Positions 36,521-48,660 of a stretch of DNA of 64,000 nucleotides are shown here, one piece after another. The stretch covers positions 26,306,709 to 26,370,708 of the forward strand of contig OX393549.1 in assembly GCA_947650365.1 (NCBI GenBank), in the 5' to 3' direction. The stretch comes from Chamaelirium japonicum. Taxonomy: Eukaryota > Streptophyta > Magnoliopsida > Liliales > Melanthiaceae. The notes below the pieces were generated by a model, which was not told the DNA's origin, did no database searches, and saw only the letters and a list, made by a program, of their open reading frames with translations. The position numbers and the translations under genes are program-made. Positions within the stretch are counted from its first letter, which is position 1, and each line of letters opens with the position of its first letter.

Positions 36521-39500
36521 AGGTCTAACGAGGAATAACGATGTTGAGCTCTGTAGCTTCTACATGCTGCCCAAAAGCCTTTGTAGGAATTCCCTAAAGG
36601 AATTGGCAATATTATCTGTAGATTCCAACTCAGTACTGCTACTTGCATTTCCTCTTATAACTGTCAGATCAAGTGGAGTTTGTACTTGATGGGTTTCCCC
36701 TAATGGTGGTGCCTAGTCTCCTTGGACCTTGCTTATCGCTCTTCTGTTGCAACAACAGATAACTGAGCCTCTGGTACGCGTCCCAAGTTCTCTAAGAACT
36801 TCCCAAGCCTTACCACCTGATATACTACCTCGCACGCAACAACGTGCTAAGCCTCTATGGTAGAGTCTGTGATGCACTCTTGCTTCACACTCTACCAATT
36901 ACCGCTTCTAATCCCAAGATAAAAATAATCCCTAAAATTGATTCTCAGGAACACACATCTGACACCAAAGTCAGACCTTGTGCGTCCAATCGATATCAGG
37001 ACCTGTGAAGTGCAAGCTAACTCACAATCCTCACTTAATGAGGTCTTCAGAGTATACCCTTCACTTTAGTCCAATGATTTGGACTCGGGTTCGACTAAAA
37101 CCGACCCATGAATCCTGCTACGCAATAGATATCTAGCCTCGTAAAACGAATCTAGCTAGAGTCTTATCTTCATGCGTAGCCTGTGACAGCAAGAGAATCT
37201 TGCTCTGGTTATCTCGAGTTACCTTGATTCCCAGAGCATAACTCGCCTCACTAGGGTCTTTCACATCGAATTGTAATGACTACAAACCTTTACCGTAAAC
37301 AATATTCTTACGTCATTTTCAATCAGTAGAATATCGTTAACGTAAAGTACTAAATACACCCTTGTAGCTATTTCACCTTTCTTGTACCAACTTGGTTTGT
37401 CCTCATTCTGATCAAATCCATGTGAGCAGATTCCCTTGATCAAAATAGATATTCCATCCTGGATGCTTGCATCAGTCCATAAATGGACCGTTGCAACTTG
37501 CATTCCAAATCTTCCTAACCTACTGACTCAAAGCCTGAGGCTATATTATCCATATGTCCATTTTCAAATTCCCGTTAGGGAATAACTGTCTTGACATCCA
37601 TCAACCAGATCTCCCAACTATAATGGGCTGCGATGGATTAAGAGGACTCGAAATAGACTTAGGCATAGCTACCAGTGAGATGGTTTTGACATAGTCAATC
37701 CCTTCTCCTTTGGTAACTAATCTAGCTACTTAAGTCTTAACCGGGTGCTCTTCTTATATACCTCCTACACCCCGAAGGGTGATAGTGCTATAAGTGTCAA
37801 GACTGTTCCAAGTGACATTGATGCAAATTTGCCTCCATGGTCTTTTGTCAGTTAGAGCTGTCGGAAGCTCCCACTACTTCTTCGTAGCTCTAGGGATCAT
37901 ACTCCTGAAACTTTGGATTAACTATCAAAGTTTCTCCATAGTATCTTTCAGGAGCTCTGATGGTCCCACAACGATGAGGTGGTGGTGGTACAAAGTGAAT
38001 TGTTTCTACAGTGTCTGGTATACTAGTTTCTTGTATCATCTACTCCCACTATGTTTTTCAGATGCACACTCTCTACCAGTACCCAGTAGTTCACCCAGAA
38101 CTACCTTACTGATAAACTTATGGTCTATAATATAATCTTGGTCTAGGTAGATGGTGTTCGTAGAAACGATAACCTTCCTAACCTCAAGATCATAAAACAG
38201 TCCACCTTATGCCTCCTAAGGGTAACCTACAAACAGATATACCTGGAACTACATATCCATCTCATCCCTCTTGTCCTTTTGCACAAGTGCAGGACAACCC
38301 TATATCTCGAGAAACTATAGTGTCAGCTTTCGCTTAGACCATAACTCTCTATAGGTCTGAGGCACTGATCTAGATGAGAGATAGTTTCAGATATAAGCTA
38401 CTGTTTTAAGGTACAACCCCACCAAAGGTGGGTAGTACACTTGGCGATATTCATCATACTACGGACCATGTCAAACAAAGTCCGATTCCTTCTCTCGGAG
38501 ACTTCATTCTGACGTGTCATCCTTGGAGCATTTAACTGGGAGATAATCCCATGCTCCCTCAGGATCCTATGAAACCCATCCGATAGAGTCTCGTTCCTTC
38601 GATTAAATCGAAGAGACTCCTATCGTCTGGACGCTCTTGGAACCATAGACGTCAAAATTAACTAACTCCAATACCTTAGTGGCCCTTTTAGTTATTCTGC
38701 CTTCCAGATAATACTCATAGGTTAGAAGGATCTCCGATGAATCTATGAATAGAAACTCGGCCTTCTGTCACCTCTGAATTTATCTAAGGCAAAATATCTA
38801 AATCAGAGGGATTACAAATGGGATAGATTCTCTGAAGGATTTAGATGAATTTTAATTAGACACTGCAGCTGTCATGAAATCTATTTCCGAATTAGGATTA
38901 AATACAAAGAGATTTTTTTCTGATCTATTCCTCTAACTATGAAGCTATCAATTTAGTTTAAGATACACACATACGGTGCTATCTAAAACTAAAAACTTCA
39001 TTTACCGAGGAGGAAACAGAACGAAATCTCTAAAGATCAAAATCCTTGTTTTGGAAAAAACTAAGATAATCATATCTAACAACTTCCGCAGCGGCTTATG
39101 GCATCAGTACCTATGTTAGAATTATTTCACTATAAAGTAGCCTTGTGCTTTCCTTGAATCTCTATAGACCCGAAGTCTACATTCCAAGAAGCATAAGAAC
39201 TGCTACTAGATAGCGACTCAACTCCTAACATCCTGAGGCCATACTCAATCTTCAAATACCCCCTATACTCGCCAAAACAGAAACACTTCCGTCCTTAGCG
39301 TTACCAGACTTAGGAGTCCACACTAGTTTCTGCACTAGAATAGTTTTCAATCTCTTATAAGTTACTCCCTTAGGTTCTTCTAAAGAAGACCTAGGTTAAG
39401 CACTAAAGGCTTTGCCTTTAATCTTGATCTCACCCTTTGTCTCTTGGAAATCTCCTTAGAAGTTCTGCGTTTATCATCTCTAACTTATTAAAGCTAAAGT

Positions 39501-39860
39501 CTCTAACAACGCCTTCGAAGGTTCCAGACAAGGAAGCAAGACAGACGTCTTCCACCACCTCGTCATCTGGCACCATGTCTTTGGAATCTAGTTCGATCTG
39601 GAACTCAAAGATGTGTTCCCGAACAAGCATACCCACTGACATCTTGGTACCGACAAGTATCTTGGTGGATAAGCGATGAGTCTACCGACTCTGCCTTCCA
39701 AACATCTTATGCAAGTAAAACTTTATTAGAGAAGACCTGGCATATTTTTGACTTGCTTCTAAGGAGTTGTCCGCAAGTATGCTATGACACAGAACTTGCA
39801 CATCTCCTCAGATTCTCACTAGTCATCATATGCCCTAGTTAGTGCCCTAGTGATATCTGG
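36521..39860 (-). pseudogene. C3 gag-pol remnants
   Basis: Short traces on the minus strand: gag at about 39642-39430 (LVREHIFEFQIELDSKD, SGTFEGVVRDFS), integrase-to-RT linker traces about 38900-38100, and an RT trace about 37503-37261 (YLVLYVNDILLIEND, the place of the catalytic box). The DNA still aligns along C2, but coding is lost in many places. Confidence 0.8.
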
Positions 39861-41759
39861 ACCCACTAGGTCTAGTACAGGGATATTTAAGATTAGAAGC
39901 CAATATACATTTACTACCCTAAGCATAAGCTAAAGATAGCGCTTCCGCTCTATGTAGTTAGAGACCCGATAACTGGTTCTCTTATGGGATAGCGGATAGG
40001 GGAGCTATATAGTTGAATAAAAACGAATGCAAAATAACTTATTTTATGGATTTTTAAAACAAGCTAATTATATCCAAATGCCAACGCTACCCTCACAGCG
40101 AAGACACATCTATGGATTAATTTAACCATGTATATAAGATCTCAGAATAGGCTGCACCTGTCCGAGGGGGCAGTGTGCAGGTCATCCGCTTACACGGGTC
40201 TTTTCCTTGACCCTATCCAAATCTACCAATTAAGGGCTTTAATGGACCATGGTTATCTTTTAGCCAGTACCACGTGATCACCATTGTCTTCGCAACGAAT
40301 ACCTCACGTGTACTTTGGATGCTTAACCACGAGCCTAGGCAATTACGGAACGGAAGTTCTAACAGCCCCCACGAGGGTGAGTAAAAGCCTGAACCCTTGG
40401 CGCTGTAACCGCCATATCCCAAGGGAGATCACTAAGTAGCTTGGCATGGAAAAACACAGCTCTCACCCGAGGGGGTTGTTGAGTTATGCCCTACCACCCG
40501 AGCACGAAGTGATTGGCCGTGGAGGCCAGAGGATCTCTAAAAGTCCTCTCTTACATCCCTTATTAAATTTGAGGGCTATTTAATGCAACTATGAGTGTAC
40601 ACTAAGGTCACGACAACCTATACACTAGACCCTGGTCATACCGTGCTCCCACTAGCGTTTCAAGCCTTTCGCGAAGCATTAATCGATCTCGGAATATCAT
40701 AGTCCCTGCCTCAAGTGGATTTCTCCACTCAAGGGTCACATTACATATCCCAAGAACATCGATGCTTCGCAAACTTGGCTATCACACTAATGCCCTGGAG
40801 CCTAACCTAAGGTCAGACTGACTGGAAAGGACTTCTACTACTATGGCGCCTCGCTTATAAATTTGACGAATGATGTCATAGTAGAATTCCAAATCATTCT
40901 AGGTTTCGATGCTTGCCAAATAGGCACACCCGACTAATCAGGTGTTGACCTAATGGGGGCATAACCAAATGTGAGGAATTTATACTATCATCAAGGGTCA
41001 ATTAAATAATAGGCGTCACTAGTGGAATCCTATCCTAATAAGATCGCTAGGACCCGAGGGGAAAGGGCATCCCTCTAACACAGATAATTAAATTATCGCA
41101 TCGGGGTTCTCTACAGAAATATAAAGAACTACTGAAAGAAACAAGCACACAATTGAATCAAGTTCAGGGTCCGACCCCTGAACCTGACTGGCACAGCGCA
41201 GGCTCTTTGTCTCCTTTGCAAGGCTCCTCGATCCGGTGCAAGCCTCTGTATACGATCTCCTGACACTTTATGCCCTTTGTCGTCATCGTGTACGCTTCGC
41301 CGGATCGCCATCGTCCTCCAAGGTTCCGCTCGTCCTTCCGGTGGTGGATCTCCACGGCAAGTCCTCTTCAATCTGTAACCGAAAAAGCTCTAGTACGCTT
41401 CGAGCAAGTGCTCGCTCATACACAATTTCCTAGAACGAAAAGGAAAACAAACCTAGCAAAAAAGCCTGGAAATCAAGGGTGGTCAACTTCCACCACTTGC
41501 CCGACTATGGCTCTAAAATCTATCCACACACAGAAGAAAAAACATCCAGACAAATTCGCTAACACGGGGTCCGACCCCCGGTAGCAAGCATTCACATATC
41601 CAGAATAATTTTAGAAGCGGCACCCTGCAAGAACGATTCATAGAACATACAAAATATATACTATGCATGATCTACTCATAGAACCCCGATGGCGGCACAT
41701 ACTATTCATGCGCGCACATGACGGTTTCATGAAAAACATGAAACGCACACCACTAGCGT
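39861..41759 (-). other. C3 leader (noncoding) region
   Basis: About 1.9 kb between the primer-binding site and gag, with no coding domain. It aligns with the leaders of C1 (10960-12787) and C2 (48660-50612), including the GCCCCCACGAGGG-like blocks and the two GGTCCGACC hairpins at 41163-41182 and 41563-41582. Confidence 0.75.
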
Positions 41760-41771
41760 GCTCTGATACCA
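41760..41771 (-). other. C3 primer-binding site
   Basis: TGGTATCAGAGC on the minus strand, two bases from the 5' LTR; complementary to the end of initiator tRNA-Met. Confidence 0.9.
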
Positions 41772-41773
41772 AT

Positions 41774-44103
41774 TGTTAGAAATAAATCCATGGTAGAGGC
41801 CCGCAGCGGAAGCAAAGTGAAGGTCCGAGGACCGTGAGCGGTGTGCGTTACATATCAAAATTTTCATCGAAACGATCTACATATGCGTGTATGAAACTAG
41901 CATGGCAACTACGCGAACCCCTAACGACGATCTAACGCAAAAGAACAATCTAGCATGTATGCATGTTCTAATTATGTTAGATCTACTTGTTAGAGATCAT
42001 ACCTGCGTGCGGAATCTTTCACCGCGACAAATTTCTTCTTTGTCGATGGAGACGGGTTACGGATCTGCTCGACATAGCTTTGGTGCGACGACTATAACTT
42101 TTTGTTCCGAACTCTGATTGGGCTGAAATTTGGACTGCAGGTATCCAACTTTGAGACGCAACTTTTGAAATAAGTTTCACATCGTTTGGACTTCTGTAAC
42201 TCCCATAATCACAGAAACAACTCTGATTTTCTGTGCAGATTCTGGACAGCAAAAGGTTACGGGAGACGCCTTCTAGTTCACCCGATCTCACACGATGCAC
42301 GGCACCTCGTTGATGGATCTCTGAGTGCCTCCATACGATGAGCCTTCTCCTTCTACGAAACACCACGTGAGGAAGACGAGTCGCCATCCAATGGCGCAAG
42401 CGAGGGAGAGAGAGACGAGAGAGGAGATGCGAAGAGAGGAAAGGGGGTGGCTAGGGTTTCCCCCATGGCTTGGGCCGGCCCTAGGGCTTGCATGGCTCAT
42501 TAATTTCATCCCCCCCTCTCTCCCTATGCCTTATATAGGGCCGGCCTTATCCTTATGGATAAGCCTAGCGGATAGGATTGACTGATTCAAACCTCTCCCT
42601 ATATATCTCTTCTTTTATCTCTATCTTTTCCTTGTTTTCGAAAATGGTCAAAACCAGCCCGTTTTCTGCGCCTCATGACCGGCCCTTTCATCGGAGGCAA
42701 CAACCTCCTGAAACTAATAGGGTCGGCCTTGACCAGTCTCTCAACACTTAGGGTCGGCCCCCTTAGTACATAGTGACGCATGGTATGACCAAAACGCCCT
42801 TATATCACTAGTTGGTCGTTCCTCGTGTACGAGACTTTGCAAGGCACACATAAGTGAAGTGCACCAGTGATTTCACTATTCTCTGAGGTTCCCGTAGGGT
42901 GCCCCTAGTGAAGTCAACCAGTAAACTCACAACATGTCCCGGTGCATCGCACCCATGTGGCAAAGTCCACTTATGACAAGGAATTACTACAAGCGTTTCT
43001 GCACTAACCTAGGGTTTCCCCTTAGTGCACACACATAGCTACGCATCTACCGTGCACTAGTGCGAAGCACTCACGGAGCGTAGGCTTGGACTTCTCACTT
43101 CCTCTAACTACGTTCTGTGTTTCGATGAGATGGTATAAGAACCGTACATAATGTCGATAAGGTGGAACCTTCAGGGACCAGGGTTCATGGCTTCCAACTC
43201 AGACTCGATCGACACACTTCCCGAGTGTATCATCGATCCTCTGAGTCCGAGTTAACCTGTGTAGCCACCCAGAGTGCGACGCAGGCTGCACTCCAATTCC
43301 CCCGGACTTACTATGTTCTCCCTCATACCCCTGCTCTCCGCTTAGTATGGTAAACCCGATGTCCCTCCACTGGTGCCATGATGCAACTCGAGCGGTGGAG
43401 AATACCATCAGACTCGAGTGCTCATATGACTCGGTTCCTTCCAGGTTGACCACATACATCGTATCTCCGATTACTCTTTTGAGCAACCGGATCCGTCACC
43501 AGTCCAACTGATGACCACCTGGCCAGGGTTTAATACGACGTAGGTCAGACCAAGGAACGCACCTCCCGTTAGGGGTGTGGATAGCCTGCAGGAGTGACAC
43601 GCTGATGCAACGTCAGCCTGGTAACCCAGTACACTGTGGTTTTGGATCACTGCATCCGGATCCTCACACATTGGTGCGCCAAAGCACCACACAACTGGTT
43701 AGTCCATCAGACATGGTTCCCCAGGGTTTAGGACCGTTTTACCCTAAGCAGAAACACGGTTTAGTGTACCGGTGTCTGCTCACCGATATGTGCACCGTGT
43801 TGGTTCCGTTCGGCCACAGACACTGTGCCTGGTAATGACCGTGGTGGAGACACCCACGCTCTGTCATCCCAACAGCTTATTCTGATAGGGCGACCAACCC
43901 TGATCAGAGCTGCGAACGTATTTAGGTTACATGGGACCAGTCCCTTGAGTCTCCCACTCAAGAGGATTACCATATAGCCACGGCTCTCTGTTCTGTAATC
44001 AGAACACGTACTAAGGCACGTACCAATATGCAATCCTATACTATCAACCATACAAAGCTAAACACTAGGTTTTTACGAGCTATAGACCTCACCAATTCTA
44101 ACA
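41774..44103 (-). repeat. C3 5' LTR
   Basis: It is 2330 bp and the near-identical partner of 34182-36510. A TATA-like CTATATAAGG on the minus strand lies at about 42530-42539, a likely core promoter. The duplication CATCC follows. Confidence 0.94.
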
Positions 44104-44683
44104 CATCCAACACTGGATGTCGGATAACCTGTATGGATTACATGTCACTCAAGTGCCAGCCGGGTAACCCAACGTACCGTGGTATTGGACTATGAAAGGT
44201 CCGCACACGTTGGCACATCAAAGCACCACACAACTGGTTGACCCAGTGTACATGGTCCCTCAGGGTTAAGGACGGATTATCTATAGTAGTAAGACGGTTT
44301 CTGCACCAGTGTCTGAACCACTGAACTGTGCACCATCTTGGTTCCTGTTCAACATGATCATCATGCTTGGTCAGGTAAATGGGAATCCCACGTTCCCATG
44401 GTGGACACTTCACCACATCCTCTACCTGCCAAAAGCTTGTTCTCGGTGAAGCGACCGGCATCACCTAAGCTTTTAACTAGTTCTAGGTCTACACAGAACT
44501 GGTCCACTCGGTCTCCCAAGCATGGATCCTCCATGCACCTCAGTGGCCTACTGTGTTCCCTAGGGTCCTTTTATTATATGAGTATTATCATATACCAGAG
44601 TAGTATTCTAATTAAAGCAATAACCAAAGTCATCTTTATTAATGTTAATACAGAAATTCCACGCTAAGGACACACGAGCTACA
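44104..44683 (-). repeat. C2 3' LTR, part right of C3
   Basis: The remaining 580 bp of the LTR interrupted by C3, starting with the CATCC copy and ending CGAGCTACA. The matching part of the 5' LTR is not in the window. Confidence 0.85.
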
Positions 44684-44700
44684 ATAATCTCCCACTTGGC
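44684..44700 (-). other. C2 polypurine tract
   Basis: The minus strand reads CCAAGTGGGAGATTAT immediately before the 3' LTR, sharing AAGTGGGAGAT with C1. Confidence 0.7.
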
Positions 44701-46680
44701 CTAGCGGGGAACAACGGTCTTAACTCCCATGGTATCCACGTGCTTCTCAAAAGCCTTGGTCGATAACGCCTTTGTGAAAGGGTCCGCCATGTTATCTGCA
44801 GACGCCACCTGAGTCACTGCAACCTCCCCTCGCTTCTGCAAGTCCCGGATAATGTAGTATTTCCGCTCGATATGCTTGCTCTTCTAGTGATATCTTGGCT
44901 CCTTGGATTATGCTACCGCTCCACTATTGTCACAGTAAAGGACAATAGGATCTTGAGCTCCTGGTACGCATCCTAAGTCCGTGAGGAACTTTTTGAGCCA
45001 TATCGCCTCCTTAGCTGCTTCGCACGCCGCAACACTCAGCCTCTGTCGTCGAATCCGCGATGCATCCCTCCTTCACGCTCCTCTAACTGACAGCTCCTTC
45101 TCCTAATGAAAACACAAACCCTGATGTCGATCTCCTGGATTCTGGATCTGAAGCAAAGTCAGAATCCGTATATCCAATCGGCATCAGTTCCTGTAAAGAG
45201 TAAACTAACTCATAATCTCTCGTCCTACGGAGATACTTGAGTATACTTTTCACAGCAGTCCAGTGCCCTGGACTCGGATTTGACTGATACCTGCCCATCA
45301 TGCCTACTGTATAGCATATATCTTGTCTCGTGCACTGCATGGCATACATCAGACTCCCTACAGCCGAAGCATAAGGTATCTTCTGCATCTCTGCCCTCTC
45401 CTCAGGAGTCTTAGGACCCTGATCCTTGGACAATTTCATTCCATAAATGAATGGAACCAGTCCCTTCTTGGAGTTGTGCATACTGAATCTGACCAAGATA
45501 ATATCTATGTAGGCTGACTGTGATAGCGAGAGAGTCTTGTTCTGGCAATCTCGAGTTACCTTGATCCCCAGAACAAAACTCGCTTCACCCAGGTCTTTCA
45601 TATCAAATTGAGAGGATAACCACACCTTCACTGTAGATAACGTTCCAACATCATTTCCAATAAGCAGGATATCGTCTATGTAAAGCACTAGAAAAACTAC
45701 TGCAGTCTTATCGCTTCTTTTATAAACACATGGTTCATCCACGTTCTGCTCAAATCCATAAGACTGGATAGCCTGATCAAAACGCATGTTCCAACTTCTG
45801 GATGCTTGCTTCAGTCCATAAATGGACCTTTGCAACTTGCACACCAGACCTTCCTGACCTTTTGCGACAAAGCCTGGAGGCTGAGACATGTAGATGTCTT
45901 CTTCTAAATCCCCGTTGAGGAATGCAGTATTGACGTCCATTTGCCAGATCTCCCAATCATAATGGGCTGCAATGGACAAGAGGATCCGGATAGTCTTAAG
46001 CATAGCCACTGGCGAAAAGGATTCATCATAGTCGATCCCTTCTCGCTGGGTATAACCCTTAGCGACTAGTCTAGCTTTGTAAGTCTCTAAGGTACCATCT
46101 GGACCTCTTTTTCTTTTGTACACCCACTTACATCCAACAGGTTTAATATTGTGAGGTGGTGTTACAAGTGTCCAGACCGAGTTTTGGGACATCGATGTCA
46201 GTTCTGCCTCCATGGCTTCCTGCCATTCTGTATGGTCAGAGGATACCATCGCTTCGTCATAGTTCAGAGGATCATCCTCCTGAAACTCTGGATCTACCAT
46301 AAAGACTTCTCCAATGTATCTATCAGGAGCACTTATGGTCCTCCCATTGCGACAAGCCTGCGGTGGTTCCATAGGAGTCGATTCTACAGTATCGTTAATC
46401 TTAGTGGTATCGGCTCCCACTACGTTTTCTGTCTGTGTACTCCCATCAGTACCAAGCAATTCTTCAAGAACTACTTTACTGGTGGGCTTATGGTCTATTA
46501 AATAATCCTGCTCCTGGAAAACGGCGTTCGTCGAGACGATAACCTTTCTATCCTCAAGATCATAAAATAAACTACCCTTTGTCCCTTTTGGATACCCAAC
46601 GAATAGACATACCTTAGTTTTTGACTCCATCTTATCTCGCTTGTCCTTCCGCACATGTACTGGACAACCCCAAATCCTAA
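44701..46680 (-). pseudogene. C2 reverse transcriptase and RNase H
   Basis: A long open stretch on the minus strand, 46654-45083, holds the end of integrase ([18 protein letters not shown]), the Copia RT start ([20 protein letters not shown]), [19 protein letters not shown], and the catalytic YIDD encoded at 45671-45682. The RNase H start is [19 protein letters not shown], and its remainder continues toward 44700. The RT motifs ([28 protein letters not shown]) match Angela/Tork-type Copia. It has few breaks. Confidence 0.92.
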
Positions 46681-47850
46681 AGTGTTGTAGGCTTGGCTTT
46701 CACTTCAACCACAGCTCCCAAGTTGTTAGGGGTACTGACTTTGATGGAACAAAATTCAAAGTGTATACTGTCTCTAGGGCATATCCCCAAAAACTAGGTG
46801 GCAATGTTGCATAACTCATCATAGTTCGAATCATGTCTAACAAAGTTTGAACCATGTCTAACAAAGTTTGGTTTCTTCTCTCAGATACACTATTTTATTG
46901 TGGTGTCACTGGTGCAGTCAACTGGGATACAATCCCATACTCACGCAGGTACCCAATAAATTCATCCGATAGGTATTCGCCTCCTCGATCCGATCGAAGA
47001 GACTTAATACTTTTACCCGTATGCTTTTCTATTTCAGCTCTAAACTCCTTAAACTTATCAAAGGATTCAGACTTCCGCCTTATTAGGTATATGTATCCAA
47101 ACCTCGAGTGATCATCCGTGAAGGTGATAAAATACTCGAAACCTCCTATAGCACGGACACTTATGGGCCCACATACATCAGTGTGTACCAACTATAATAC
47201 CTTCTTAGATCTGCTACTTTTGGCTCGGAAAGATCGTTTAGTCATCTTGCCTTCCAGGCAAGACTCACACGTCGGTAGGCTTTCTGAAACATCTGGACTT
47301 AAAAGTCCTACCTTAACCAACCTGTTAATCCTGTCTGAGGCTATATGTCCAAGCCTTAGATGCCAAAGGAGTGTTGGATTATCTGAGAAATTTTTCCTTT
47401 TAGATAAATTAATCACACAAGCTTCAGTTATGTTATCATGCTTATGATTGGAGTTAATTACATAGAGACCATTCTGTATCTTTCCCTTACAAACAAAGGA
47501 ACCATTCAATTTAATTGACACACCAGAAGCATCAAATAAAACTAAAAAAGCTTTATTATTCAATAAGGAAACAGAAATTAAATTTCGTCTCAAGGACGGT
47601 ACATAAAGTATGTCTCTAAGTAATAAACTTCTTCCATCAAGGAACTGCAATATGACATCTCCAACGTCTTCAGCCTCTACCACGGCCTCAGTTTCCATGT
47701 TTAGGATTATCTCCCCATCACCCAGTTTTCTTGTCTACTTGAATCCCTGCAAATTATTGCAAGCATGGTTAGTGGAACCAGAATCCACAATCCATAAAAC
47801 TGGAGAACAATTGGATGCTACAAGGGATTCCACTATGTGGATTTAAGATA
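46681..47850 (-). pseudogene. C2 protease end and integrase
   Basis: On the minus strand, 47698-47192 carries a protease end (LRDILYVPSLRRNLISVSLL), the GAG-pre-integrase domain (LWHLRLGHIASDRINRLVK) and LPTCESCLEGKMTKRSF. The integrase core begins at 47191-46895 with VHTDVCGPISVRAIGGFEYF and RSDRGGEYLSDEF. The first catalytic Asp residues are visible in these blocks. Some breaks. Confidence 0.88.
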
Positions 47851-48660
47851 TACCTATCTCAGCCTTCTTGGGAGCCGCGCGGCAATCGCCTTTCCAGAGC
47901 CCCTTCTTGCCGCATCGGAAATATTTTCCTTTGGGCTTCGTCGGACCATTCTGCTTAGGAACCTGCAACTGCATCTAGCCCATCTTCACGGGCTTCTTAG
48001 ACTTTCTTTTCTGAAACTTGCCCTTGGCTTTCAGAGAAGAATTTTGCTTTACGTTCAGGGATTGGGCTCCTGCCTTCATCCCGTCCTCTGCCGTCTAGAG
48101 CGTCGCTAGGAGCTCTGCGTTAGACATATCCAACCGGTTAAGGTTGAAATTGGGAACGAAGCCCTCAAACGCTCCAGACAGAAACGCGAGAAAAATATCG
48201 GTCTGGTTCTCTGCATCCAAGATGACATCGAAGGAACCAAGCTCGTTCACATAGCCAAACAATTTTAGCATATGATCCCGAACTAAAGTCCCCTCTGCCA
48301 TCTTCGTGGATACCAATTTCTTGATGGTCAGGTAACGAGTTACCCGACTACGACCCTCGAACATTTCCTTTAGGTAGAACATCATGTCTGAAGCAAAGGC
48401 CATGTCTTCGACTTGCTTCTGAAGGACGGTCTGCAAAGATGCCACTATATAGTACTTGCACATCTCATCAGCATCTAGCCAGTCTTTCCATTCCTTTAAC
48501 TGAGCCTCAGTTGCACTTGGTCCCGGCATGGCCGGTTGAGGGGTACTCAGGGCAATTATGTGTTTGCCAACCCTTAGGACGAGCATCAAGTTACGCTTCC
48601 AGTCCTCGTAGTTTGGTCCTGTAAGTTTGTTATCATTAAGTATGGAGGCAAGGGGTCGAG
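47851..48660 (-). pseudogene. C2 gag
   Basis: On the minus strand, 48589-48095 is a Copia gag core (WKDWLDADEMCKYYIVASLQ, EMFEGRSRVTRYLTIKKLVS, LSGAFEGFVPNFNLNRLDMS). It is followed by a Lys-rich linker and a zinc-knuckle-like segment near 47930-47870 (CGKKGLWKGDCR). It packages the element RNA in the family. It may have a break or two. Confidence 0.88.

Larger units (their letters stand above)
34182..44103 (-). mobile_element. C3: Ty1/copia element in the C2 LTR, ends whole, coding part broken, young
   Basis: A 9922-bp minus-strand Copia element with duplication CATCC (34177-34181 and 44104-44108). LTRs are 34182-36510 and 41774-44103, and by eye they differ by only about two percent, so it moved recently. 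A primer-binding site and polypurine tract are in place. The internal part keeps the leader well, but gag and pol are only traces with many breaks. It probably depends on proteins from other copies. Confidence 0.94.
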
